DNA of 43,647 nt from Streptomyces sp. NRRL B-1347 (GCF_000720325.1 NZ_JOJM01000066.1:1-43647); one strand, 5' to 3'. Shown: positions 1 through 7,922, counted from the first letter of the stretch. Numbers and translations are program-made. Notes: generated by a model not told the origin, from the sequence alone.

Positions 1-126
1 GAAGGCTTGCCGGAGATCCCCGTCCCGGGTGGGGGTGGGTGGGTGGGTGGGACCGCCCCGGGTGCGGGGGCTGGGCCCGGTGAGGGCAGGGCCAGGCCCG
101 GAGGGGGCAGGGCCGGGCCCGGGGTG
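1..126. repeat. G-rich non-coding end with G-tract array
   Basis: The first 126 bases lie just beyond the 3' end of the kinase gene. Positions about 27-51 are a run of GGG/GGGGG tracts separated by single T residues, a textbook intramolecular G-quadruplex pattern on the + strand. Positions 80-122 hold two imperfect copies of a GGGCAGGGCC-GGCCCGG unit that can fold into a GC hairpin and could end transcription of the kinase gene. I see no coding gene here. Confidence 0.5.
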
Positions 127-2550
127 TCAGCGGGCTGTGGCTGTGCCTCGTTCCGCGTCCAGGGCGTAGACGCAGCGGTCCTTGCTGCACGCGTACACCA
201 CCCCGTCCCGCACCACGGGCGCCCCCGTGATCTCGCCGCCGGTGGCGAGCTTCCAGCGGAGGCGGCCGTCGTCGGCCTTGAGGGTGTAGAGGAGGTGGTC
301 GGTGGCGCCGAAGTGGATGCGGCGGTCGGCGACGACCGGGGAACCGACCACCTCGCCGCCCGCCTGGAAGCGCCACTTGGGGGTGCCGGTGACGGCGTCG
401 AGGGTGTAGAGGCCCTTGCCGCTGCCGACGTGCACGTGGCCGTCCGCGACCAGGACGGGGTCGACGGATGAGCGGGACTCGGTCGCGATGCGCCAGCGGT
501 CGCGGCCGTCCGTGGCGTCGAGGGCGTACACCGTGCCCAGGTAGTCGGCGAGGTACACGCCGCCGCCGGTGACGGCGGGACCGGGCGCGAAGGCGGGCGG
601 GGAGAGGAACACGGCGGGCGCCTCGAAGTGCCAGCGCACGTGCCCGGCCGCGACATCCAGGGCGAGCACGCGCGTACCCGCGGCCACGTACACGAAGCCG
701 TCGGCGGCCTGGGTCACGCGGACGGGCACGCCGCCGCAGGACGCGGCGTCGCCGATGGGGTACGACCAGCGCTCGATGCCGCTGCGGGCGTCGACGGCGC
801 GGAGCCGGGCGTCCTTCCAGACGTACACCGTGCCGTCGCGGATGACGGGCGCGGCCTCGGGCGTCTCGAACTCGGTCTGGGCGCCGGTGATCTCCCACAG
901 CTTCTCGCCGTTGGCGGCCTCCCAGCCCTGGACGCCGCCGCCGCGCGTCGCGGTGACGACGGTGCCCCGGTCGGCCTGGAGCGCGTACACCCAGGCGTCC
1001 GTGGACAGGCGCCACAGGTCGGCGCCGTCGGCGCCGTCGAGGGCGTACAGGGTGGGCCCGTCGGACGCGTGGATGCGGCCGTCCGCGACGGCCATGGACC
1101 AGGCGACGTCGCGGGTCTTGAAGCTGCGCCGCCCGGTGCCCACGTCGAGGGCGTGGACCTCGAAGGAGGTGACGTAGACGAGGTTCCCGGCGACGGCGGG
1201 GGTGCCCCACACGTCGTTCGACATGCGGAACCGCCAGGGCCGCCAGGAGCCGCCCGCGGCGGCCCCCGCGCCGGTGGGCGCGGCGGCAGGACCGGTGCCG
1301 TTGGCGCGCTGCGGTGCCGGTACGGGCGCCGAGGAGCGGGACCAGGACCCGGCGAGCCCGGACGGCGGCGGCACCACGGCGGCGCGGGCCTCGGCGACCC
1401 GGGGCCCGGGCCCGATCGGCACCTGGGCGCCCGCGAGCTGCACGGGCCCGGTGTCGGGCACGCCCCCGTGGAAGGGGGCGTGGGAGGCGGCGTGCGAGGG
1501 CGTGGAAGGGACCGCCTGCGAGGGGGCGTGCGCGGGCATGGCGGGCGCCTGCCGCGGCGGGGGCGGCATGGAAACGGGCGCGGACGCGGCCCCGGCGCGG
1601 CTGTTGCGCCCGGCGGAGCCCGCGGTGGCGGCGGCGCGCGCGGGCGGCCGTCCGCCGCGCCGGGCCTCGATGAGGGCCACGGCCCGCTCGGGCAGCCAGG
1701 CGGACGCGGTGCCGCTGTCGTCGCCGGAGCTCTCGGAGGCGAACAGGTGCGGGGCGAGCTGGGCCTGGAGGTCGGCGGGGGTGGGCCGCAGCGTGGCGTC
1801 CATCTGCATGCAGGACTCGATGAGCGGCCGCAGCTCGTCGGGCAGACCCTCCAGGTCCGGGCCCTCGCGGAGCAGCATGAAGACGGTCTCGACGGGGTTG
1901 GCGCCGTGGAACGGCGCGTGCCCGGTGGCGGCGAAGACGAGGGTGGAGCCGAGCGAGAAGACGTCGCTCGCGCCGGTGACGCTGCGGGAGTCCTTCGCCT
2001 GCTCGGGCGACATGTAGGCGGGGGTGCCGACCGCGACGTTCGTCATGGTGAGGCGGGTGTTGGAGACGCCGGACGCGATGCCGAAGTCGATGACGCGCGG
2101 GCCGTCCTCGACGACGAGGACGTTGGACGGCTTCAGGTCGCGGTGCACGAGGCCCGCGCCGTGGATGGACTCCAGGGCCTCGGCGACCCCGGCGGCGAGC
2201 CAGCGTACGGCCTGGGTGGGCAGCGGCCCGTGCTCGTTCACTATCTCTTCGAGCGAGGGCGCGGGCACGTACGCCGTGGCGAGCCAGGGCACGGCGGCGC
2301 GCGGGTCGGCGTCCACCACCGCGGCCGTGTAGAAGCCGGACACGGCGCGCGCGGCCTCCACCTCACGCGTGAAGCGGACCCGGAACAGCTGGTCCTCGGC
2401 GAGTTCCGTCCGCACCGTCTTGATCGCCACGCGCCGTCCGGACGCGGAGCGCGCGAGATACACGAGCCCCATGCCGCCGGCACCGAGCCGCCCAAGGACC
2501 TCGAACGGGCCGATCCGCCGCGGATCGTGCTGCGTCAGCTGGTCCACCAC
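127..2550 (-). CDS. afsK: AfsK-type serine/threonine kinase with C-terminal PQQ-like beta-propeller
   Basis: This 807-residue protein is a cytoplasmic Ser/Thr kinase. The start is a GTG at 2550 (reads MVDQLTQHD) after a GGAGG box; a longer frame upstream lacks support. The kinase domain covers about residues 14-275, with glycine loop GRLGAGGMG, VAIK (K44), HRDLKPSN (D138) and DFG (D155). T168 in SNTRLTMT matches the autophosphorylation site described for S. coelicolor AfsK. A Pro/Ala-rich linker without a membrane segment follows, then repeated YALD/W-type PQQ blades to the end. Known AfsK phosphorylates AfsR and controls antibiotic production and hyphal branching, and is about 799 residues long. 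The upstream neighbour is a KbpA-like gene, as in S. coelicolor. The assignment rests on remembered sequence and locus order. Confidence 0.9.
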   Translation of the reverse strand: MVDQLTQHDPRRIGPFEVLGRLGAGGMGLVYLARSASGRRVAIKTVRTELAEDQLFRVRFTREVEAARAVSGFYTAAVVDADPRAAVPWLATAYVPAPSLEEIVNEHGPLPTQAVRWLAAGVAEALESIHGAGLVHRDLKPSNVLVVEDGPRVIDFGIASGVSNTRLTMTNVAVGTPAYMSPEQAKDSRSVTGASDVFSLGSTLVFAATGHAPFHGANPVETVFMLLREGPDLEGLPDELRPLIESCMQMDATLRPTPADLQAQLAPHLFASESSGDDSGTASAWLPERAVALIEARRGGRPPARAAATAGSAGRNSRAGAASAPVSMPPPPRQAPAMPAHAPSQAVPSTPSHAASHAPFHGGVPDTGPVQLAGAQVPIGPGPRVAEARAAVVPPPSGLAGSWSRSSAPVPAPQRANGTGPAAAPTGAGAAAGGSWRPWRFRMSNDVWGTPAVAGNLVYVTSFEVHALDVGTGRRSFKTRDVAWSMAVADGRIHASDGPTLYALDGADGADLWRLSTDAWVYALQADRGTVVTATRGGGVQGWEAANGEKLWEITGAQTEFETPEAAPVIRDGTVYVWKDARLRAVDARSGIERWSYPIGDAASCGGVPVRVTQAADGFVYVAAGTRVLALDVAAGHVRWHFEAPAVFLSPPAFAPGPAVTGGGVYLADYLGTVYALDATDGRDRWRIATESRSSVDPVLVADGHVHVGSGKGLYTLDAVTGTPKWRFQAGGEVVGSPVVADRRIHFGATDHLLYTLKADDGRLRWKLATGGEITGAPVVRDGVVYACSKDRCVYALDAERGTATAR

Positions 2551-2771
2551 TTGCCTGCCACCTCCCCGTACCCGGCCACCGTTCCTGAGCGGCCTCGTGC
2601 AGCGTCTCACCACCGAGCCGCTCGGGCGGCACGCACCCTGATTCTTCCTGTCCCGGGCGATGGTTGCGAACCCGGGGCAACATCGGGATGTTTCCGTACA
2701 AAAGCCGCACGAGGGGACCGGATGGGGGACTTCCGTCCCGGGCGGAGAGCTTCCGTCCCGGATGCCGGACT

Positions 2772-3596
2772 TCAGTCCTGGAGGATGCCGAAAGTCGCCC
2801 CTTGGTTGTCGACGAGGACGGCCACCCTCCCGTACTGCATGTCGAACGGCTCGGTCCGGACCCGTCCGCCGAGGCGTCGCGCCGCGGCGGCCGTCGCGTC
2901 GCAGTCGGCCACGCTGAAGTAGCTGAGGAAGTGCGCGGGCATCTCCGCGGGCACGGACCCCGACATCACGGCCCGGCCCCCGATCGCGGTCTCGGGCCCG
3001 GCCTCGACGCCCTCCGGCGACCAGGTGCGGAACTCCTCGCCACCGGCCTCACCACCGGCCTCACCACCGCCCTCGCCCCCCGCGTCGCCGCCGATCTCGA
3101 CGTCGTAGACGCCGTACGCGAAGACCGACTCGTAGAACGGGTCCACCGCGCTCTTGTCGCGTACGTACACCTCGGTCCAGCAGTAGGCGCCCGGCTCCCT
3201 GAGCCTTCCGAAGCCGGGGTGGCGCCCCGCCTGCCAGAGGCCGAAGACCGCGCCCTCGGGGTCGGCCACGAGGCCCATCGTGCCGAGGGCGCCCACCGGA
3301 ACCGGCTCCGTGATCACCTGCCCGCCCGCGGCCGCGACCCGGGCGGCGGCCGTGGCGGCGTCGGGGGTCGCCAGATAGACCGTCCAGGTGGTCGGCATGC
3401 GGCCGTCCGGCTTGGGGGCGAGCGCGGCGACGGGTTCGCCGTCGAGCAGGGCCTGGACATGGGGCCCGTGCCCGACACCCGCGCCCGCGCCCGCGTCGAA
3501 GGTCCACCCGAAGAGCTCACCGTAGAAGCGCTTGCCGCCCTCCACGTCGGGCAGCATCGCGTCCACCCAGCAGGGGACGCCTTCCGCGAATTCCAT
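2772..3596 (-). CDS. kbpA: Two-domain VOC protein, likely AfsK-binding protein KbpA
   Basis: The 274-residue product has two vicinal-oxygen-chelate (glyoxalase/bleomycin-resistance fold) halves. The first starts PCWVDAMLPDVEGGKRFY; the second starts near YCWTEVYVRDKSAVDPFY and ends VAVLVDNQGATFGILQD. Between the half-domains is a Gly/Glu-rich low-complexity insert (GGEAGGEAGGE) near residues 180-195. The gene lies directly upstream of afsK on the same strand. In S. coelicolor the product of this neighbour, KbpA (about 252 residues from memory), binds unphosphorylated AfsK and restrains its autophosphorylation; the insert may account for the extra length. The ATG start is preceded by GAGGAAA, and that Shine-Dalgarno segment is duplicated (see the tandem repeat). 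If the KbpA assignment is wrong, the safe call is a VOC family protein. Confidence 0.8.
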   Translation of the reverse strand: MEFAEGVPCWVDAMLPDVEGGKRFYGELFGWTFDAGAGAGVGHGPHVQALLDGEPVAALAPKPDGRMPTTWTVYLATPDAATAAARVAAAGGQVITEPVPVGALGTMGLVADPEGAVFGLWQAGRHPGFGRLREPGAYCWTEVYVRDKSAVDPFYESVFAYGVYDVEIGGDAGGEGGGEAGGEAGGEEFRTWSPEGVEAGPETAIGGRAVMSGSVPAEMPAHFLSYFSVADCDATAAAARRLGGRVRTEPFDMQYGRVAVLVDNQGATFGILQD

Positions 3597-3636
3597 AGAA
3601 CCGTTTCCTCAGCTCTAGAACCGTTTCCTCAGCTCT
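3597..3636. repeat. Perfect 20-bp tandem duplication covering the kbpA ribosome-binding site
   Basis: Two identical head-to-tail 20-bp copies (AGAACCGTTTCCTCAGCTCT on the + strand) occupy 3597-3616 and 3617-3636. Read on the minus strand, each copy carries GAGGAAACGGTTCT. In the copy next to the gene this is followed by ATG; in the other copy it is followed by TAG. The leader therefore has a real ribosome-binding site and a decoy upstream copy. Confidence 0.9.
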
Positions 3637-3908
3637 TGCCGCCGGACGGCCCGGAGGGCCTTTCCCGCGGCTCCCCACGGCTTCCCGCGGCTTCCTGTGG
3701 CTCTTCGTGACTCCGTGTGGCTTCCGTCACAGTCAAGCTAACCGCCCGTCCGGGACCGCGCAGCCCGCCAAATCGAACACTTGGCCAATTCATTTCGGAC
3801 GGCGCACACCTCCGTCCCCGGGCGCACTCCGAACCCCCTCCAGCGCCCCTGTGCCACCGCTCCAACCCCATTTGCACTCGGCCGAATCGCGCTCCGATCA
3901 CCCCTCGG
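3637..3908. other. Intergenic region between kbpA and the TetR gene
   Basis: This region separates the divergent kbpA and TetR genes. Positions 3660-3725 contain short imperfect repeats of a CGGCTTCC unit. No convincing gene is present, and I could not place a kbpA promoter with confidence. Confidence 0.4.
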
Positions 3909-3914
3909 TAAGCT
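3909..3914 (+). promoter_or_regulatory. -10 element of a leaderless promoter for the TetR gene
   Basis: TAAGCT at 3909-3914 fits the actinobacterial TANNNT -10 consensus and ends six bases before the ATG at 3921. That spacing places the transcription start at or beside the start codon, and no Shine-Dalgarno sequence is present. A half copy of the CTGACG operator arm lies at 3914-3919 but has no matching second arm. Confidence 0.5.
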
Positions 3915-3920
3915 GACGGC

Positions 3921-4568
3921 ATGACAGGACAGGTACGAACCGTCGACGGCCGAGTGGCCGGTCGACGCGGTCAGGCGACACGTCAGAAACTGCTCGACTG
4001 CCTGAGCGAGATGCTCAGCTCCTCGCCCTACCGCGACGTGAAGGTCATCGACGTCGCCCGGAAGGCGGGCACTTCACCGGCGACGTTCTACCAGTACTTC
4101 CCGGACGTCGAAGGCGCCGTCCTGGAGATCGCCGAGCAAATGGCCACCGAGGGCGCTGAGTTGACCCACCTCCTCGAGGGCCGCTCCTGGGTCGGCAAGG
4201 CAGGCTGGCAGACGTCGCAGGACCTCGTCGACGGCTTCCTGGAGTTCTGGCGGAAGAACGACGCGATCCTCCGGGTCGTCGACCTCGGCGCCGCCGAGGG
4301 CGACAAGCGCTTCTACAAGATCCGGATGAAGATCCTCAATTCGGTGAACAACTCCCTTGCGGACACCGTCAAGGAGCTCCAGTCCAAGGGCAAGGTCGAC
4401 AAGGACGTGAGCCCCGCCGCGATGGCCGGCTCGCTGGTCGCGATGCTCGCCGCGGTCGCGTCCCACCAGCGCGGATTCCAGACGTGGGGCGTCAAACAGG
4501 CCGAACTGAAGCCGAACCTGGCCGTGTTGGTCCATATGGGCGTCACGGGCAAGAAGCCCACGAAGTAG
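3921..4568 (+). CDS. TetR family transcriptional regulator
   Basis: This 215-residue protein has an N-terminal TetR helix-turn-helix at about residues 20-65 (GQATRQKLLDCLSEML, then DVARKAGTSPATFYQYFPD). The rest is helical and would hold the ligand pocket and dimer interface. The effector is unknown. It is divergent from kbpA; from memory S. coelicolor has a TetR gene at the same place (about SCO4421), so it may belong to the afsK neighbourhood and not to the catabolic island. It is nevertheless the only TetR gene in the window and the closest candidate to bind the CTGACG-N3-CGTCAG sites downstream. Its own promoter shows only a half site, so autoregulation through that site is doubtful. Confidence 0.9.
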   Translation: MTGQVRTVDGRVAGRRGQATRQKLLDCLSEMLSSSPYRDVKVIDVARKAGTSPATFYQYFPDVEGAVLEIAEQMATEGAELTHLLEGRSWVGKAGWQTSQDLVDGFLEFWRKNDAILRVVDLGAAEGDKRFYKIRMKILNSVNNSLADTVKELQSKGKVDKDVSPAAMAGSLVAMLAAVASHQRGFQTWGVKQAELKPNLAVLVHMGVTGKKPTK

Positions 4569-4599
4569 CGGCGGCAGCCCCGAACAGTCCTGTCACCCC

Positions 4600-4622
4600 G
4601 GCGCGGCCACCCGGGCCGCGCC
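4600..4622. terminator. GC hairpin between convergent TetR and oxidoreductase genes
   Basis: GGCGCGGCC (4600-4608) pairs perfectly with GGCCGCGCC (4614-4622) around a five-base loop. It lies 31 bases after the TetR stop codon and faces the end of the minus-strand gene at 4742, so it can serve both strands. There is no T-run, which is usual in Streptomyces. Confidence 0.6.
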
Positions 4623-4671
4623 AGACGGGGCTGCGCCCCTTTCTCCCCTTTGTCGCCGCACTCCTCCGGCT

Positions 4672-4765
4672 TTCCCTGGCTTCCCCCGGCTTCCCCCGGC
4701 TTCCCCCGGCGCCCCTTCGGGCCCCCCTTCCCGGTTCGCCCTCAATCGCCGGACGGGGCCCCTTC
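4672..4765. repeat. GGCTTCCCCC tandem repeats followed by a dispersed GC repeat fragment
   Basis: From about 4672 to 4712 a GGCTTCCCCC-type unit is repeated about four times. The next stretch (CTCAATCGCCGGACGGGG, about 4741-4758) looks like the end of a dispersed intergenic repeat of streptomycetes, present in opposite orientation near 23480-23590. The repeat runs into the 3' end of the oxidoreductase gene. Confidence 0.4.
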
Positions 4766-5272
4766 CCGCGATTCCCGCGATTCCCGCGATTCCTCCGGTT
4801 CCCGCCGTTCCAGGCGGAACACCCGTATCTCCCGGTCCACCCGCGCCTGGTACGCCGCGTACGGCGGCCAGAACTCCAGGGCGGCGGCCCAGGCGCGGGC
4901 CCGCTCGTCGCCGGTGAGCAGCCGGGCCCGCACCGGTACGTCCCGGCCGCGCCAGCTGATCTCGGCCTCCGGATGGGCCAGCAGATTGGCGGTCCACGCG
5001 GGGTGGGCGGGCCGCCCGAAGTTGGAGCCGACGAGCAGCCAACTCCCCTCCCGCCACGGCACGCAGGCCAGCGGCGTCCGCCGCGCGAGCCCGCTCCTGG
5101 CGCCCCGCGCCGTGAGCACGAGCCCCGGCAGCATGCGCGCGCTCAGCAGCACCCTGCCGCGCGTGAGCCGGTGGACCGCGCGGTCGACGGCGGGCACCAC
5201 GTGCGGGGCGACCCGGGCGAAGGCGCGGGTCGCCGACACCCTCCGTACGAACCGGACGCCGGGCGCGGCCAT
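4742..5272 (-). CDS. Deazaflavin (F420)-dependent nitroreductase/quinone reductase family protein
   Basis: The 176-residue product fits the Ddn-like split-beta-barrel family. It has LTARGARSGLARRTPL, then GSNFGRPAHPAWTANLLAHP, then YAAYQARVDREIRVFRLER, which are the three recognisable family blocks. Such enzymes use F420H2 (some use FMN or haem) to reduce quinones or nitro compounds. The ATG overlaps the stop codon of the upstream acyl-CoA dehydrogenase gene (TGATG), so the two are translationally coupled and share the operator near 6625. The last 17 residues are a low-complexity Glu/Ser/Arg tail (repeated RES) encoded by a GATTCCCGC tandem repeat, which looks like recent repeat growth at the 3' end. 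Confidence 0.82.
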   Translation of the reverse strand: MAAPGVRFVRRVSATRAFARVAPHVVPAVDRAVHRLTRGRVLLSARMLPGLVLTARGARSGLARRTPLACVPWREGSWLLVGSNFGRPAHPAWTANLLAHPEAEISWRGRDVPVRARLLTGDERARAWAAALEFWPPYAAYQARVDREIRVFRLERREPEESRESRESREGAPSGD

Positions 5273-6591
5273 CAGACCGCCTCCCCCTCGACCCGGCCCG
5301 TGCCGTCCACCCGAACGGGCGCCCGCCCGGGGCCACCCACGGGTGCCGCGGTGTCGGGGTGCCCCGCGAACAATCCGGCGCGTTCGGCCGCGTGCGCCCG
5401 CAGCCGGTGCGCGGGGCCGAAGAGCAGCTCGTCGCCCGACGCCCGTTTGAAGAACAGGTGCGCGTCGTGCTCCCAGGTGAAGCCGATGCCGCCGTGCAGC
5501 TGGACGGCCTCGGCCGCCGCCGTCCGCAGCGCGTCGAGGGCACACGCGAGCGCGATCCCCGCGACCGGCCCGGCGGACGCCGCCCCTTCCCCGTCCGCCG
5601 CTTCCCCGTCCGCCGCTTCCCCGTCCGCCGCTCCCGCCGCCCACGCCGCGTAGTACGCCGCCGACCGTGCCGCGCACACCGACACGTACACGTCCGCGAG
5701 GCGGTGCTTCACCGCCTGGAACGACCCGATCGGGCGGCCGAACTGCTCGCGCTCCCCGACGTGCCCGAGGGTGCGCGCGAGCGCCTCGTCCGCGGCACCG
5801 ACGGCCTCGGCGGCGAGCACGGCGGCGGCCCGCTCCCCCACGTCCGCGAGGGCCGTGAGCACCTCGGCGCCCGCGCCGTCGCCGTCGCCGAGCAACTCCG
5901 CTGGTACGTCCCGCAGTTCGAGCCGGGCCTGTGCGCGCGTCTCGTCGAGGGCGGTCCGCCGGGTGCGGACGAGCCCGGTGGCGTCGCCCCGTACGAGGAA
6001 CAGCAGGGTGCGCGAGCGGGCGAAGCCGCCGGTGTGCGCGGCGACGAGCAGAAGGTCCGCGCTGTGCCCGTCGAGGACCTGGTCCACCTGCCCGTACAGC
6101 CGCCAGGACCCGGTGGCGGCGGTGGCCTGGACGCCGCCCGCGCGACCGCCGCCCGCCCAGTCGCCGCCGTTGTCGCCGGTGAGGCCGAGCGCGGTGCCGA
6201 GCGCCGCCCCGGGCACGGCGAGGGCGGCCGTCAGCCCGCCGGACGCGACCCGCGGCAGGAGCGCGGCCCGCTGCCGGGCGGTGCCGAGCCGGAGCAGCAG
6301 CGGCGCGGCGAGCGCGGCGGTGGCGAACAGCGGCGAGGGCGCGAGCGTCCGGCCGAGCTCCTCCCCCGCGAGGGCGAGTTCGGTGACCCCGCAGCCCACG
6401 CCGCCGTACTCCTCGGGCAGCGCGAGCCCGGCCAGGCCGAGCCGCCCGGCGAGGACTTCCCAGAGCGCGGCGTCGTACCCGACGGGGGTGCGCACGGCGG
6501 CCCGGACGCCCTCGGCGGCCCGGCGCTTGGTGACGGCCTCGCGCACGGCGCGGCGGATCTCGTCCTGCTCCACGGTGCAGGCGGCGTCCAT
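5272..6591 (-). CDS. Acyl-CoA dehydrogenase, beta-type subunit
   Basis: This 439-residue flavoprotein-like protein has the acyl-CoA dehydrogenase fold: an N-terminal helical domain with LALPEEYGGVGCG, a middle beta domain, and a C-terminal helical domain with EREQFGRPIGSFQAVKHR and HGGIGFTWEHDAHLFFKRA. The ATG at 6591 follows GGGGAGGA; an ATG at 6639 lies inside the operator and is rejected. An Ala/Asp/Gly/Glu repeat (DGEAADGEAADGE) sits near residues 330-345. It is a paralogue of the protein encoded at 24558-25445. In actinobacterial steroid catabolism such FadE proteins often work as alpha2-beta2 heteromers, so its partner may be the alpha-type protein at 19870-21075. Its substrate is unknown. 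Confidence 0.85.
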   Translation of the reverse strand: MDAACTVEQDEIRRAVREAVTKRRAAEGVRAAVRTPVGYDAALWEVLAGRLGLAGLALPEEYGGVGCGVTELALAGEELGRTLAPSPLFATAALAAPLLLRLGTARQRAALLPRVASGGLTAALAVPGAALGTALGLTGDNGGDWAGGGRAGGVQATAATGSWRLYGQVDQVLDGHSADLLLVAAHTGGFARSRTLLFLVRGDATGLVRTRRTALDETRAQARLELRDVPAELLGDGDGAGAEVLTALADVGERAAAVLAAEAVGAADEALARTLGHVGEREQFGRPIGSFQAVKHRLADVYVSVCAARSAAYYAAWAAGAADGEAADGEAADGEGAASAGPVAGIALACALDALRTAAAEAVQLHGGIGFTWEHDAHLFFKRASGDELLFGPAHRLRAHAAERAGLFAGHPDTAAPVGGPGRAPVRVDGTGRVEGEAV

Positions 6592-6624
6592 CGGCGGGCT
6601 CCTCCCCGGGCTGCACACCCGTAT

Positions 6625-6639
6625 CTGACGAACCGTCAT
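6625..6639. promoter_or_regulatory. Operator 1 (CTGACG-AAC-CGTCAT)
   Basis: This inverted repeat has a perfect left arm and one mismatch in the right arm. It lies 33 bases upstream of the acyl-CoA dehydrogenase ATG at 6591, in the leader or promoter of the minus-strand dehydrogenase-oxidoreductase operon. It is one of nine related sites in the window. Confidence 0.75.
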
Positions 6640-6718
6640 GTACGACGGCGGGGCGACATGCTAGGACCGCGCGGGGCAGATGCCCAGGCCCGCGACGGCC
6701 TCCCGTCACCCACCGGAT

Positions 6719-6733
6719 CTGATGTACCGTCAG
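6719..6733. promoter_or_regulatory. Operator 2 (CTGATG-TAC-CGTCAG) overlapping the -10 of the thiolase-like gene
   Basis: The extended palindrome runs from 6715 to 6737 (GGATCTGATG, TAC, CGTCAGATCC) with one mismatch between arms. It contains TACCGT (6725-6730), a TANNNT -10 element placed seven bases before the ATG at 6738. A bound repressor would cover the -10 and the transcription start of a leaderless mRNA. Confidence 0.8.
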
Positions 6734-6737
6734 ATCC

Positions 6738-7922
6738 ATGCCGAGCCCCTCGCGCACAGGAACCCGGAAGGTCGCCGTCGTGGGGGTCGCCCTCGCCGAC
6801 TGCGGCCGCGTGGACGACGTCACGCCCTACGCCCTGCACGCCCAGGCCGCGCGCCGGGCGCTCGCCGACGCCGGGCTCGGCCGGGACGCCGTGGACGGGC
6901 TCGCGTCGGCGGGCCTCGGCACGCTCGCGCCCGTCGAGGTGGCCGAGTACCTGGGGCTCCGCCCGCGCTGGGTGGACTCCACCGCCGTGGGCGGCGCCAC
7001 CTGGGAGGTCATGGCGGCGCACGCGGCGGACGCGATCGCCGCCGGGCACGCCGACGCGGTCCTGCTCGTGTACGGCTCGACGGCCCGCGCGGACGTCAAG
7101 GCGGGCCGCCGCACCGGCAACCTGTCGTTCGGGGCCCGCGGCCCGCTCCAGTTCGAGGTCCCGTACGGGCACTCGCTGATCGCCAAGTACGCGATGGCGG
7201 CGCGGCGCCACATGCACGAGTACGGCACCACGCTCGAACAGCTGGCGTCCGTGGCGGTGCAGGCGCGGGCCAACGCGGCGACCAACCCCGAGGCGATGTT
7301 CCGCGAGCCGATCACGGTCGACGACGTGCTCGGCGGGCCCATGATCGCCGACCCGTTCACCAAGCTGCACTGCTGTCTGCGCTCCGACGGAGGCTGCGCG
7401 GTGCTGCTCGCCGCCGAGCACCTCGTGCGCGACTGCGCGCCCCGGCCCGTCTGGGTCCTCGGCACCGGCGAGCACGTCTCGCACACGGCCATGTCCGAGT
7501 GGCGGGACTTCACCGTCTCGCCCGCGGCGGTCAGCGGGCGGCTCGCGTTCGAGCGGGCCGGGGTGCGGCCCGCCGACGTCGACGTGGCGCAGATCTACGA
7601 CGCGTTCACCTACATGACCCTGGTGACCCTTGAGGACCTGGGGTTCTGCGCGAAGGGCGAGGGCGGCGCGTTCGTGGAGAAGGGGCGGCTGCTGCGGGGC
7701 GGCGAGCTGCCGACCAACACCGACGGCGGCGGGCTCTCCGCCCAGCACCCCGGCATGCGGGGCCTGTTCCTGCTCGTGGAGGCGGTGCGGCAGCTGCGCG
7801 GCGACGCGGGCGAGGGCCGCCAGGTCCGGCGCGCGGACGGCCGCGTCCCGGAGCTCGCGGTGGCCTCCGGCACGGGCGGGTGGTTCTGCTCGTCGGGGAC
7901 GGTGGTGCTCGGCCGCGGCTGA
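6738..7922 (+). CDS. SCP-x thiolase-like protein (Ltp2-type aldolase candidate)
   Basis: The 394-residue protein has the thiolase fold of the lipid-transfer/SCP-x group. The nucleophilic cysteine region reads DSTAVGGATWEVM, so the usual Cys is absent. The HDCF region of SCP-x thiolases reads IYDAFTYM, with a Tyr in place of the His. The later SAQHPGMRG block keeps its His, and WFCSSG near the C-terminus keeps a Cys. Loss of the nucleophile with Tyr replacements is the pattern of Ltp2-like enzymes, which cleave a side chain by retro-aldol reaction together with a DUF35 partner; a DUF35 gene is present at 10089-10568. Function as an aldolase is inference. The start has no ribosome-binding site and abuts operator 2, so the mRNA is probably leaderless. 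Confidence 0.85.
   Translation: MPSPSRTGTRKVAVVGVALADCGRVDDVTPYALHAQAARRALADAGLGRDAVDGLASAGLGTLAPVEVAEYLGLRPRWVDSTAVGGATWEVMAAHAADAIAAGHADAVLLVYGSTARADVKAGRRTGNLSFGARGPLQFEVPYGHSLIAKYAMAARRHMHEYGTTLEQLASVAVQARANAATNPEAMFREPITVDDVLGGPMIADPFTKLHCCLRSDGGCAVLLAAEHLVRDCAPRPVWVLGTGEHVSHTAMSEWRDFTVSPAAVSGRLAFERAGVRPADVDVAQIYDAFTYMTLVTLEDLGFCAKGEGGAFVEKGRLLRGGELPTNTDGGGLSAQHPGMRGLFLLVEAVRQLRGDAGEGRQVRRADGRVPELAVASGTGGWFCSSGTVVLGRG

Noticed and set aside
628..2922. Very long + strand open frame opposite afsK
   Set aside because: It is an antisense shadow of the afsK/kbpA coding strand; its composition (Gly/Arg/Asp-rich, no domain) is typical of high-GC shadows.
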